Shown here piece after piece: positions 35,327-44,167 of a stretch of 64,000 bases of DNA. Below the pieces are notes generated by a model. That model saw only the letters and a program-made list of their open reading frames with translations, had not been told where the DNA came from and did not search any database. The DNA lies in NCBI GenBank assembly GCA_047501485.1, contig JAZDRN010000001.1, positions 62,001 to 126,000 of the forward strand, in the 5' to 3' direction. The number at the start of each line of letters is the position of its first letter. Position 1 is the first letter of the stretch. The translations under genes and the position numbers were made by a program. Source of the stretch: Ancrocorticia sp047501485 (GTDB lineage Bacteria; Actinomycetota; Actinomycetes; Actinomycetales; Actinomycetaceae).

Positions 35327-36739
35327 GTGGGGCGACACAGTGGAGCATCTGATTCGGCACAGGCCGTCTCGGAGGCAATACAACAGGGGCGAGTAGGCGC
35401 CCGGCGCGCGGCCCTTTTGGCCGAGCGTGCAGCGGCCTCGAAGGCCTTCGATAGTGCCGATCTTGCGGTAGCCGATCAGGACGGCGATCGGCAGAAAGCT
35501 TCCGCGCAGTCGGCCTCCCGGGCGATTCAGCCCGCCGGTGCCGCATTCGGCGTATCGAACCCTTCCTCCGCAACGGAAGATGCTTCCGCTTCTCATTCAA
35601 GCGATTCGCGCGGATCGGCGCCCGAGGTGGCGGGTTCCTTCACGCTGCCGCCTTTCTCCGAGCAGACTTCCGATGCCCTGACACTCGAGATCCCCTACGA
35701 GCGCTCTCACAGTGCCGCGGTGAGGAACTCGCGTTTCGCCGCCGCCATGGTCGTCGCCGCCGCTTCGATGCTCGGTGCGGCGTCGGTCGTGTCCGCCGAT
35801 TCTTCCGATAATCACGCGACCGACCTCAAGGGCGACGACGCCGCCTCCCTCAACACCTTGAACGTCCCGACTCTGGATAGCGCCACGGCGCAAGTCACTC
35901 AGAGTGCGACGTTCACAGTCGAGGTCGATGGGCAGACGCGTGAGATCACCACGGAACAGCCCACTCTGGCGGACGCGTTGCGGGAAGCCGACGTCGTCCT
36001 CGGCGCCGATGACAAGGTCTCCGGTTCTCTGACCGAGCCGGTTGAAGACGGCGCCACCGTCACGATCGTGCGGGTCACGACGACGTCCGTCTCGAAGGAC
36101 ATCGTCGACGCCCATGCAACCACAGAGGTGGAGGATGCGGAGCTCCCCAAGGGCGAGCGGGTCGTGGAGACGGAAGGTGTCGATGGGCTGTCCGTCGATA
36201 CGTTCGACGTCACATTGCACGACGGCAAAGAAGTCGCCCGTGAGCGCACCATGAGCGTTTCCAAGGAACAGCGAGTGGACGAGGTCGTTCGCGTTGGCAC
36301 GAAGGAAGAGGTCGTTGAGGCTCCCGCCGCGCAGGAAACGGCTGGCGACACCGCAGCCGCAGAAGCTCCCGACACGGCTTCCTCGAGCCAGACCGCGGCA
36401 GTAGGCCGCGCGGTGCCTTCCGGGGATGCCCAGAGCATTGCTCACTCGATGATGGCCAGCTACGGCTGGGGAGACGACCAGTTCTCCTGCCTGGTTCCAC
36501 TCTGGCAGCGCGAGTCGGGCTGGCGTTCGGACGCCGCCAATCCCACCAGCTCCGCCCGTGGAATTCCGCAGGCAATGATGAGCGTGCACTTCGGAGCCAA
36601 CTGGCAGTCCAACCCGGCGGCCATTGAGTGGATGAACTCGCCGTCGCAGCAGATCAGCTGGGGACTGGACTACATCGCCGGCCGGTATGGCAATCCCTGC
36701 GGTGCGTGGTCGCATTCGCAGGCCACCGGCTGGTACTGA
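35327..36739 (+). CDS. RpfB-position cell-wall protein: DUF348, G5 and lysozyme-like domains
   Basis: A 470-residue exported protein. An N-terminal cytoplasmic-looking stretch (1-130) precedes one hydrophobic anchor (about 138-160). Next come a DUF348 ubiquitin-like domain (about 185-235, VEVDGQTREITTEQPTLADA), a G5 domain (about 245-320) and an Ala-rich linker. The C-terminal domain (about 365-470) has a catalytic-looking Glu in LWQRESGW plus GIPQAM and ISWGLDYIAGRYG. Domain order and location just before ksgA match mycobacterial RpfB. The last domain, however, resembles a lytic-transglycosylase/lysozyme-like module rather than the Rpf fold. It probably cleaves or remodels peptidoglycan. GTG 35327 has GGAG 7 nt upstream. 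Confidence 0.85.
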   Translation: MGRHSGASDSAQAVSEAIQQGRVGARRAALLAERAAASKAFDSADLAVADQDGDRQKASAQSASRAIQPAGAAFGVSNPSSATEDASASHSSDSRGSAPEVAGSFTLPPFSEQTSDALTLEIPYERSHSAAVRNSRFAAAMVVAAASMLGAASVVSADSSDNHATDLKGDDAASLNTLNVPTLDSATAQVTQSATFTVEVDGQTREITTEQPTLADALREADVVLGADDKVSGSLTEPVEDGATVTIVRVTTTSVSKDIVDAHATTEVEDAELPKGERVVETEGVDGLSVDTFDVTLHDGKEVARERTMSVSKEQRVDEVVRVGTKEEVVEAPAAQETAGDTAAAEAPDTASSSQTAAVGRAVPSGDAQSIAHSMMASYGWGDDQFSCLVPLWQRESGWRSDAANPTSSARGIPQAMMSVHFGANWQSNPAAIEWMNSPSQQISWGLDYIAGRYGNPCGAWSHSQATGWY

Positions 36740-37677
36740 TGCCGCGGGGTTCAGACAATGCGCACCTCGGTCTTCTGAGTCCTACAGATATACGTCAGCT
36801 GGCAACGGCTCTCAATAAGCGCCCCACCAAGACCCTTGGGCAGAATTTCGTTCACGACGCCGGCACAGTCCGGCGTATCGTGCGTGACGCTGGAGTAATG
36901 GGAGGGGACCCCGTTCTGGAAGTGGGGCCCGGACTCGGGTCCTTGACCCTTGCGCTTCTTGAAGCGGGTGCGGACGTTTCTGCAGTGGAGATCGATCCGG
37001 TCCTTTCCGCAGCGCTTCCGGCCACCGTGACCGCACGCATGCCGGAGGCCGCGCCACATTTTGCGGTCCGGCTCATGGACGCCATGGAGATCTCCGGGCC
37101 GTCCTGCCTTGCCGTGCCGGAGGCATACGCGCAGCGGGAGGGAAGGGAGGACTTCGAGCCGAAGCGCCTCGTCGCGAATCTGCCCTACAACGTCGCCGTG
37201 CCGGTGCTGCTCACCCTGTTCGAGAAGCTGCCGAGCCTGGAGACCGTTCTGGTGATGGTACAGGCTGAAGTCGCCGATCGTCTGGCGGCTGGCCCCGGAT
37301 CGCGCACGTATGGCGTTCCATCGGTGAAGGCCGCGTGGTATGCCGACGCCGTCAGAGGAGCCAAGGTGTCCCGCACCGTCTTCTGGCCCGTCCCCAACGT
37401 GGATTCCGCGCTGGTGGCATTTCATCGACACCCGCTCCTCACGGAGACCCCGCGCGCGCAGGTTTTCTCTGTTATCGACGCCGCCTTTGCCCAAAGGCGC
37501 AAGACGTTGCGCGCGGCGCTGGCCTCCTGGGCGGGTTCGCCCGGGAGAGCGGAGGAGATCCTGGTGCATGCCGGGATCGATCCGCAGGCACGTGGCGAGA
37601 AGCTGAAGATTGAGGAATACATCGCCATCGCGGACGCGGCGTGGAACCTCTCGAATCCTGTCGGCACGCCGGACTAG
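36739..37677 (+). CDS. rsmA: 16S rRNA dimethyladenosine transferase KsgA/RsmA
   Basis: A 312-residue SAM-dependent enzyme that dimethylates A1518 and A1519 of 16S rRNA. Motifs are TLGQNFVHD, the SAM loop VLEVGPGLGSLTLALLEAG and the catalytic NLPYNVAVPVLL. The C-terminal helical domain is present. The start is taken as ATG 36739 overlapping the previous stop by one base (TGATG); the frame's extension to 36628 lies inside the rpf-like gene. A mid-protein insertion of about 20 residues (PEAYAQREGREDFEP) is longer than in E. coli. Confidence 0.95.
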   Translation: MPRGSDNAHLGLLSPTDIRQLATALNKRPTKTLGQNFVHDAGTVRRIVRDAGVMGGDPVLEVGPGLGSLTLALLEAGADVSAVEIDPVLSAALPATVTARMPEAAPHFAVRLMDAMEISGPSCLAVPEAYAQREGREDFEPKRLVANLPYNVAVPVLLTLFEKLPSLETVLVMVQAEVADRLAAGPGSRTYGVPSVKAAWYADAVRGAKVSRTVFWPVPNVDSALVAFHRHPLLTETPRAQVFSVIDAAFAQRRKTLRAALASWAGSPGRAEEILVHAGIDPQARGEKLKIEEYIAIADAAWNLSNPVGTPD

Positions 37678-37738
37678 GCTGAAGGCTAGCGAGCCCTCAG
37701 CACCCTCAGCGATGAAGGGCCGCGGGGGAAGGGGTTCC

Positions 37739-38800
37739 ATGGATCAGGCAATGCACCGCCATTGGTTGGCGGCCGAGCGCCGTATTGACGGTGCCCTTGC
37801 CGGGATCACCTTCTGCGCACTGTGGTTTCTTGCGTTGCCCATTACCGTCCTGCTGACGGATCTCACCTGGAACTCTCAGTTCTCGATGGCGCTGATGGTG
37901 GCCATCCCCGTGGCGATCGTCTTCGTCGGGTTCTTTCTCTCGACGCTGCGCGTGGTCAAGGCGATCGAGGAACGTGATCAGGAAGAGCTCGCGCGTTGGC
38001 GCAGCAGTGGCACGCCGCCGCGAGAGCCCGGGCTTCTTCGTCAGCGCTTGCACCGCGACCACTACCCGATGCTCTGTGTCATCGCCTCGGTCAGCATCTA
38101 TATCGTTGCGCTGGCAGTCATACGGCTGCCCCAGGTCGACTACCGCGCGATGGGCGGCTACACGCTCGGCATTCTCCTGGTGGGAGCGGGCGTCGGATTG
38201 GGGGCCATCGCGCTGGCGACTCCACTGACCTCCCGAGCGAAACTTTGGGCCTTGGTGTTGGTGGGATGGGCTGTTCCCGCCGGGGCGGTGCTGTGCTCGC
38301 TGGCGCTGATCTTCGGTAGCAACGAGATCGCACGAGCGGTCTATTCGCCGACGATGACTTCCTTCGTGTACGTGATCCTCGGAATCATCGTGCTTCTGGT
38401 GGCTCTCTCGCTCATCGCCCTGTGGCTGGCATGGTTCTCCCGCGCGGTTCGGGGCCAGGGGCTCTTCAATCATGTGCAGGCACGGGCATTGTTCGAGACC
38501 TTGCCGGAGGAAGATCTCGTCCCCGATCGTGTCACGGCGGAAAAGACACCGGCGTCCTTCGAGGAGGGAAACGGGGCTGCGCCGTCGCAGTTCGATGAGG
38601 TCGACGTCGACATCGTCGCCAACGTCTTGCGTCACCCCCGTAAAGACCTCGTGCTCGCGCTGGTCATCGTCGCCGCGACCGGCGGTATTCTGCTGCTCTC
38701 ATTCATGGGATACGCCGGGACGCCGTACCATGGCGCGGTGGCAGCGATCTTGCTGGGGACCTGCCTGGCCTACGTCTATCGGGTGTGGAAGGTCTTCTGA
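37739..38800 (+). CDS. Multi-pass membrane protein, unknown
   Basis: A 353-residue protein with about eight hydrophobic helices: two near residues 20-70, three around 105-190, one near 205-230, and two at the C-terminus after a charged cytoplasmic segment (about 245-305). I do not recognise the family. It follows ksgA by 61 nt and ATG 37739 sits behind a purine-rich GGGGGAAGGGG stretch, so it is probably co-transcribed with ksgA. In many relatives ispE follows ksgA directly; here this gene and several others intervene. Confidence 0.75.
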   Translation: MDQAMHRHWLAAERRIDGALAGITFCALWFLALPITVLLTDLTWNSQFSMALMVAIPVAIVFVGFFLSTLRVVKAIEERDQEELARWRSSGTPPREPGLLRQRLHRDHYPMLCVIASVSIYIVALAVIRLPQVDYRAMGGYTLGILLVGAGVGLGAIALATPLTSRAKLWALVLVGWAVPAGAVLCSLALIFGSNEIARAVYSPTMTSFVYVILGIIVLLVALSLIALWLAWFSRAVRGQGLFNHVQARALFETLPEEDLVPDRVTAEKTPASFEEGNGAAPSQFDEVDVDIVANVLRHPRKDLVLALVIVAATGGILLLSFMGYAGTPYHGAVAAILLGTCLAYVYRVWKVF

Positions 38801-38826
38801 CCGGTGTAACGGAGGGCGGAGGAGCA

Positions 38827-39113
38827 GGCTTTCACGTTTCGTCCTTCGTCATTGGGCACCTTCGGTGGCAGCCGACTTCCTCGAACTAGGGCTGAAGCCC
38901 GTAGTCAATTTCCTCATCCTCAGTCATGCAAGCAAGCTTGCACACTTCGGATTTCGTCGTCGTGCACCTGCGGTGACAGCCAATTTCCTGGAACTCAACT
39001 ATGAAAGCGTGGCTTTCACGTTTCGTCCTTCGTCATTGGGCACCTTCGGTGGCAGCCGACTTCCTCATCCTCAGTCATGCAAGCAAGCTTGCACACTTCG
39101 GATTTCGTCATTG
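38827..39113 (-). repeat. Array of about 75-nt structured repeats
   Basis: Near-identical blocks recur: 38827-38882 equals 39011-39066 (56 nt) and 38910-38958 equals 39061-39109 (49 nt). On the minus strand they resolve into four units spaced 75, 76 and 108 nt. Each unit has a constant CACC-GMA-GGTG hairpin and, in most units, a second hairpin whose stem differs: TGCAAG/CTTGCA, GAAAGC/GCTTTC and GGGCT/AGCCC. Read as peptide the units give GCHRRC and CKLACMTEDEE words, broken by stops and frame shifts. The array abuts the stop of the transporter gene at 39114. Confidence 0.85.
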
Positions 39114-40463
39114 TCACAAGACCATGGCGGCTATCCAACCGGCTGCGAGCAGCGGCAGGTTGAAGTGAATGAACGTGGGAATGACTGTATCGCGAATGTG
39201 ATCGTGCTGGTTGTCGGCATTGAGGCCCGCCGTGGGTCCAAGCGTTGAATCGGAGGCGGGAGAGCCGGCGTCTCCCAGGGCACCGGCCGTTCCGATGATC
39301 GCCACCGTGGCCATGGGCGAGAAACCCATCGACATGCAGAGAGGAACGTAGATCGCGCTGATGATGGGGAGGGTGGAGAAAGAGCTTCCGATCCCCATCG
39401 TCACGAGCAGTCCCACTGCCAGCATGACGAGAGCACCGATCGCCTTCGATCCGGCAAATAGGCTGGTCGAGCTGGTGACCAGGCTCTCGATCTGCCCGGT
39501 GGCGTTCATGACGGCCGCGAAACCCTGGGCAGAGATCATGATGAGGCCGATCATGGCCATCATGCGCATGCCGCCGGAGAAGACAGCATCCGCATCTTTC
39601 CATTTCACCGCGCCGGTTGCCACGAAAATGACAAGTCCGGTCAGGGATCCCATGAGAAGAGGATCGGCGAGAGAGCCGGAGAGCGTCAGCACGGTCTGCA
39701 GGAGGACACAGGCGATGATGGCAGCCACGGCCACGATGATGCGGTAGGGATGAATCTCTGACGGGGCTCTGCTCTCCGTCACCTCGGTCACGAGGTATGT
39801 TCGCGGCTTACGGTAGGTCACGAACACGGCAAGCAGTAAGCCCACCAGCATCCCCAGAGCCGGAATCCCCATCGCCTGCATAACGGGCACAGAACTCACA
39901 TCGAGCCCGGAGGAGTTGATGTTCGCATAGAGGATGTCGTAGAGGAAGACCCGCCCGAAGCCCATGGGGATGTACATGTAGGTGGTGACCAGTCCAAAGG
40001 TGAGGACGCAGGCGACCGCGCGGCGATCGAGTTCCAACTTGCTCATCACGATCAGCAAGGGAGGGATGAGAAGAGGAATGAATGCGATATGAACGGGAAT
40101 CAAGTTCTGACTCATCACCGCCATAACCAGAATGCCGCCCAACAACGCCCACTTGGTCACCTGCCTGGCCCGCTGTGCAGCGGTACGGTCGTTGCTATCC
40201 ATCTTCTTGATGAACCAGTCCGCGAGTAGTTGGGGCAGACCGGAATGAGCGACGGCCATGGCGAAGGCTCCGAGCAGAGCGTAGGACAGTGCGATCTTCG
40301 CTCCGCCCGCCAGCCCGTCCTGGAAAGCGACCATCGTGGCATCGAGACCGATTCCGGAAGCCAATCCACCCACCAGTGCGGCGATGAACAGCGCCAGCAC
40401 TACATGCACGCGTGACAGCGCGAGCCCGAGCATGACGATGACCGATATGAGAACGGCATTCAT
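39114..40463 (-). CDS. YuiF-type Na+/H+ antiporter family transporter
   Basis: A 449-residue membrane protein with about 11-12 helices, related to Bacillus YuiF and the NhaC superfamily. Marks are GIGSSFSTLPIISAIYVPLC, GTAGALGDAGSPASDSTLGPTAGLN and DHIRDTVIPTFIHFN near the C-terminus. Annotated broadly as a sodium/proton antiporter family, YuiF-like members have been predicted by comparative genomics to carry an amino acid such as histidine. The substrate is therefore open. ATG 40463 has AAGG upstream, and this site can be masked by the leader hairpin at 40472-40538. It ends against the structured repeat array. Confidence 0.85.
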   Translation of the reverse strand: MNAVLISVIVMLGLALSRVHVVLALFIAALVGGLASGIGLDATMVAFQDGLAGGAKIALSYALLGAFAMAVAHSGLPQLLADWFIKKMDSNDRTAAQRARQVTKWALLGGILVMAVMSQNLIPVHIAFIPLLIPPLLIVMSKLELDRRAVACVLTFGLVTTYMYIPMGFGRVFLYDILYANINSSGLDVSSVPVMQAMGIPALGMLVGLLLAVFVTYRKPRTYLVTEVTESRAPSEIHPYRIIVAVAAIIACVLLQTVLTLSGSLADPLLMGSLTGLVIFVATGAVKWKDADAVFSGGMRMMAMIGLIMISAQGFAAVMNATGQIESLVTSSTSLFAGSKAIGALVMLAVGLLVTMGIGSSFSTLPIISAIYVPLCMSMGFSPMATVAIIGTAGALGDAGSPASDSTLGPTAGLNADNQHDHIRDTVIPTFIHFNLPLLAAGWIAAMVL

Positions 40464-40471
40464 GGTTAATC

Positions 40472-40538
40472 CTTGGCGTTGGGGAAAGCCTGCTCATGGC
40501 GTCGTGCGGAACCGGGTGAGATGCTCGCAGACGCCAAG
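40472..40538 (-). promoter_or_regulatory. Candidate SD-sequestering leader RNA
   Basis: On the minus strand CTTGGCGT (40538-40531) can pair with ACGCCAAG (40479-40472), whose last bases join the AAGG ribosome site of the YuiF-type gene 7 nt before ATG 40463. CTGC/GCAG can pair just inside. It matches no riboswitch class I know. Confidence 0.45.
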
Positions 40539-41028
40539 TTCTCCTGGATGAACTGACCTCCGGAGATGGAGGATGTGGATCCGGAACGGACCTGCTCGAG
40601 AGCGAGCCCGAAAGACCGGACAGGCCCAAGAGCACCACGAGCCTACTGAATTCGCCGAGATCGAGAGGATCCGTTTCCGCTGGTGGACAGGGAAAGGCTC
40701 ACCTACGGCCCTTCGAAGGGCATTTCCCTCGCTGAAAGATCATGTCTATCTGCGTTCCCGGCAAAACGAGGGGCTTAGGTCCCGGATATGTTTGTGCGTC
40801 CTGAAGCGTCGGCCAGGCTTTGCCGGATACCAGCGATACCCGCATCTGGGAGGACCTGTGCCTGTTCAGGCGAGCGTTGGCGACGTCCGTCAGTTGGCAA
40901 CATGTGTCGCTAAGAATTCGGGGTCTTTGCCGTTGACTGGGGCCTCATGCGTGTCGCTTTCCACATCGTGTGAGTTGCGAGCCGTGCCAGCTCCCGGCCA
41001 CGAATCGAAGGTTGGAGGGTTTGCGCTG
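40539..41028. other. Spacer between YuiF-type gene and hemH
   Basis: About 490 nt upstream of both divergent genes. I see no convincing gene; the open frame 40573-41031 lacks family resemblance and a ribosome site. Base composition is similar to the coding DNA, so a decayed gene is possible. Confidence 0.4.
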
Positions 41029-41034
41029 TAGGCT
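41029..41034 (+). promoter_or_regulatory. Putative -10 box, leaderless hemH
   Basis: TAGGCT followed by 7 nt and ATG 41042, with no Shine-Dalgarno. Confidence 0.5.
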
Positions 41035-41041
41035 TGGAAAC

Positions 41042-42124
41042 ATGGTGAATCCGTCAGCAAGCTCCTCCTCATCTGTCTCGTCGGGGGCCCGTCGGGCGCC
41101 GGTTGTCGATCCGCGTCCCGTCGTACTGATAGTCAATCTCGGGACTCCCGAGCAGCCCACGGCGAAGAAGGTGCGTCCCTATCTTCGCGAGTTCCTGAGT
41201 GACCGCCGGGTCATCGAGACCCATCCGGCCCTCTGGCGTCCCATTCTCGAGGGGATCATCCTGAGGGTCCGCCCCAAAGACTCCGCGCACAAATACGCCT
41301 CTATCTGGTTGGAGGAGGGGTCACCGCTCATGCACTGGACACTGCGTCAGCGTGAGGAACTGGCAGAGCTTTTGGGGGAAGGCGTCGAGGTCCGTATCGC
41401 CATGCGCTACGGCGAGCCGGGAGTGCAAAGCGAGTTGACGCGATTGTACGAGGAAGGATTCCGCAGGGTTCTCGTGCTACCCGTCTATCCTCAGTATGCC
41501 GCGTCGTCAGCCGGAACCGTCATCGACGAGGTGGCCCGGTGGACCCTTGCCGCACGCGATCAACTGGAGATTCGGACGGTGCGTTCCTTCCCCGATTCAG
41601 CTCTCTATATCGAAGCTCTGGCCAGCGCCATGGAGGAATCCTGGGCCCGCGACGGGCGCCCGGACTTCGCGGCGGGAGACAAGGTGATCACCAGTTTCCA
41701 CTCAATTCCGCAGGCGATGCACGAGGCGGGCGATCCCTACCGTTTCGAATGCGAGGAGACGGCGCGCCTATTGCGCGAACGGCTGGGGCTGGCGGAAGAG
41801 GAGCTCCTCGTGTGCTTCCAGTCGGTCTTCGGGCCGGCACAGTGGATCGGTCCGGCGACGATCGACACGGTGGAGAAGCTCGGGAAGGAAGGCGTCAAAC
41901 GCCTTGACGTCATCTGCCCAGGCTTCATGGCCGACTGCCTGGAAACGTTGGAGGAGATCAATATCCTCAACCGGGAGACGTTCATGGAGGCCGGTGGCGA
42001 CGAGTTCCACTACGTTCCCTGGGCCAACGATTCCCTGGGCTGCGTCTCCACCCTGCACGAACAGGCATCGCGGGGGATCGCAGGATGGGTGCCGGTTACT
42101 GAGCGGGCGGAGTCCTTGCACTAG
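41042..42124 (+). CDS. hemH: Ferrochelatase HemH
   Basis: A 360-residue ferrochelatase inserting Fe2+ into a porphyrin. Motifs are LIVNLGTPEQPT, the LREFLSDRRV block, the substrate-site ITSFHSIPQAM with the catalytic His, and CPGFMADCLETLEEI. These resemble the proteobacterial HemH type as much as the actinobacterial coproporphyrin ferrochelatase, so whether protoporphyrin or coproporphyrin is used cannot be settled here. Heme is needed by NarI in this window. The N-terminus has a Ser/Ala-rich extension of about 30 residues; ATG 41042 with TAGGCT upstream is preferred over 40970. Confidence 0.93.
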   Translation: MVNPSASSSSSVSSGARRAPVVDPRPVVLIVNLGTPEQPTAKKVRPYLREFLSDRRVIETHPALWRPILEGIILRVRPKDSAHKYASIWLEEGSPLMHWTLRQREELAELLGEGVEVRIAMRYGEPGVQSELTRLYEEGFRRVLVLPVYPQYAASSAGTVIDEVARWTLAARDQLEIRTVRSFPDSALYIEALASAMEESWARDGRPDFAAGDKVITSFHSIPQAMHEAGDPYRFECEETARLLRERLGLAEEELLVCFQSVFGPAQWIGPATIDTVEKLGKEGVKRLDVICPGFMADCLETLEEINILNRETFMEAGGDEFHYVPWANDSLGCVSTLHEQASRGIAGWVPVTERAESLH

Positions 42125-42150
42125 TCGCCGGGGAGTAGCCCGGTGTGCTC

Positions 42151-43572
42151 TCAGCGCCGGTCCTTCGCTGCGTCCACCAGGGCTATGATCAAGGCGACGA
42201 CCACGAAGAAACCGATCAGCAGATACCCGGCGTCGAGTGCACTGGCGTATCCCTTGGGCAGCTGATGGAAGAAGATCCCGGTGACAGCAGCGGTGCCGAC
42301 GGCTGTGGCGATGCGCTGGCCGGTCTGCATGACTCCGGCGGCGGTTCCACCGTTGGCCACGGGGACATCGCGTAGTGTGAGGGCCTGGTTGGGCGAGGTG
42401 ATCCAACCTCCGCCGAAGCCGATGGGCAGGGTGGAGAGTGAGAGGAGCCAGATGCTCGCCCCGTCAGCGATGAGCACGCTCACCCAGGCGGTGAGGCCGA
42501 GACCGATGAGGTTCAGAATCAGCCCATATATGACGATCTTGCGTCCCCAACGCACCACGAGGCGTCCCGCGAGAGGAGCGGAGTATATGGAGACGAGAGC
42601 GGCTGGCAGACCCAGGAGCCCCGAGACCAACGCGCTCTCTCCCATGCCGTTCTGGGCGAAAAGTGCTATAAGCACCCAGATGGTGGTGGAGCCTGCGAAG
42701 AACACGGTGATCATGGCCGCACCCATGGAGAATGTGCGAATCCGAAACATCGACAGGTCAACCATTGGCGAGCGCCCGCGTGCGCGATAGCCTCGTTCCC
42801 AGGCGAGCCATCCCAGAAGCACGATGAGCCCCGCTGGCAGGAACCACCACGCTGCGACGTTGTCGCTTGCGATCATGAAGGGGAGCATGACGAGGAAGAT
42901 CGCGGCGCCCAGCAGCAGTGCGCCGATAGGGTCGAGATCCTGCCTTTGCCGCGGCGCATCGGTTTCGCGCTGGCCACGGGGAGGTCTCGGTAGCCAGAGA
43001 TAGCCGAGGATGACGGCCGTCAAAGCGAAGGGGACGTTGATCCCCAGTGTCATGCGCCAGCCCAAGTCGGGTGGTAGTGCTCCTAGCACCAGCCCTCCGA
43101 TGACGGGACCGATTGCCACCGCGGAGCCCACCACTGCTCCGAACATGCCGAAGGCGCGTGCGCGCTCGGCACCCTGGTAGTGCTGTTGGATAAGCCCCGA
43201 GACTTGTGGGCTGTACATGCCCGCGCCGATGCCCATGACGGCTCTGGCGAGATTGAGCACCAAGGCGGTGGGAGCCAAGGCGGCCACGATCGATGCCAGC
43301 ATGAAGACGGTGACGCCCACGAGGAACAAGCGAGAACGTCCAAGAAGATCCCCGGCCCGCCCCGCCGCAACGAGGACCACACCGTAGGCGAGTGAATACC
43401 CGGAAAGCACCCACTGCAACTCGGTGGATGAGGCACCTATCCCCTGCTGAATAGACGGCAAAGCAACGTTGACGCTGCTGACAGTGATGAGGGAGAGGAA
43501 GAGTGCGGAGAGCAGTACAACGAGAATTCGCTGACGGGCCGCACCGGTTAGGGCTTCATTGTGGTCGGGCAT
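42151..43572 (-). CDS. DHA2-family MFS drug exporter
   Basis: A 473-residue, probably 14-helix drug:proton antiporter of the EmrB/QacA (DHA2) family. Motif A-like GRAGDLLGRSRLF lies after helix 2, motif C-like GPVIGGLVLGALPPDLGWR after helix 5, and NGGTAAGVMQTGQRI near the end. Substrates are unknown. It converges on hemH with 26 nt between stops. The start is ATG 43572; upstream lies an AT-rich spacer containing the AGTGATA-CA-TATCACT palindrome, a plausible repressor site for an inducible exporter. Confidence 0.9.
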   Translation of the reverse strand: MPDHNEALTGAARQRILVVLLSALFLSLITVSSVNVALPSIQQGIGASSTELQWVLSGYSLAYGVVLVAAGRAGDLLGRSRLFLVGVTVFMLASIVAALAPTALVLNLARAVMGIGAGMYSPQVSGLIQQHYQGAERARAFGMFGAVVGSAVAIGPVIGGLVLGALPPDLGWRMTLGINVPFALTAVILGYLWLPRPPRGQRETDAPRQRQDLDPIGALLLGAAIFLVMLPFMIASDNVAAWWFLPAGLIVLLGWLAWERGYRARGRSPMVDLSMFRIRTFSMGAAMITVFFAGSTTIWVLIALFAQNGMGESALVSGLLGLPAALVSIYSAPLAGRLVVRWGRKIVIYGLILNLIGLGLTAWVSVLIADGASIWLLSLSTLPIGFGGGWITSPNQALTLRDVPVANGGTAAGVMQTGQRIATAVGTAAVTGIFFHQLPKGYASALDAGYLLIGFFVVVALIIALVDAAKDRR

Positions 43573-43672
43573 GACATCCCATTATTCTCCGCGGACGATT
43601 GAAATGGTATAGATGTGCGAAGAAAGGTAGGCAAAGTCACCCGCAATATAACACTTATTCTCCCTTTAATTT

Positions 43673-43688
43673 AGTGATACATATCACT
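43673..43688. promoter_or_regulatory. AGTGATA-CA-TATCACT palindrome
   Basis: Perfect 7-bp arms with a 2-nt centre in an AT-rich context, 101 nt upstream of the MFS start on the minus strand. It is a typical operator shape; no regulator gene is adjacent. Confidence 0.5.
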
Positions 43689-44122
43689 TTAATTTCCCTA
43701 AGGTTTCTCGCTTGGGTGATGTCCCACCCTGTGGAAGTTTCGGTTTCGACGATAAGCATGCGATTCTATGAATAATAGCTCCCGCCACATGACCAGTACT
43801 TGAATAAATCAAGAAGTCAGAAAGCTGCGGTGCCGCCCTTCTGTGGGTGGTGACACTCTTATCTGGACTCATTCTGGAGTACAACAGGGCCTTCCACCGG
43901 GGCTTTTATCTTGTTCGCCACATTGAACGCGATCGTATCCATTGCTCTGCGGTCGGGGCGAAGAAAGGTTTTAGATTTTACTGATTCCAGAATGGGGTTT
44001 GCGTTCCGTGCGGAAAGGTCATACAATTCCGCCTATTTTTCATAGTACTTCCGTCTTGTATTAATTCTTAGATCCACAGACCTCAGAGAACTTGTAATTT
44101 TTTGTTGCAGTAGGATCAATCA

Positions 44123-44167
44123 AGCCAAATTTCTTAGGAGTTTTGGCTACCTCCACACGCTGGAGGT
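44123..44167 (+). promoter_or_regulatory. Two adjacent hairpins upstream of SHOCT gene
   Basis: AGCCAAA (44123-44129) pairs with TTTGGCT (44142-44148). Immediately after, ACCTCCA (44149-44155) pairs with TGGAGGT (44161-44167). The first loop contains AGGAG, complementary in part to the second arm CTCC, so alternative folding is possible. It lies about 90 nt before the gene at 44256. Confidence 0.4.

Noticed and set aside
38472..39603. Open frames running into the structured repeats
   Set aside because: They join antisense of neighbouring genes to repeat DNA; the repeat peptide is interrupted by stops and frame changes.
40573..41031. 152-codon frame before hemH
   Set aside because: No ribosome site, no recognisable family, and it ends inside the hemH promoter area.
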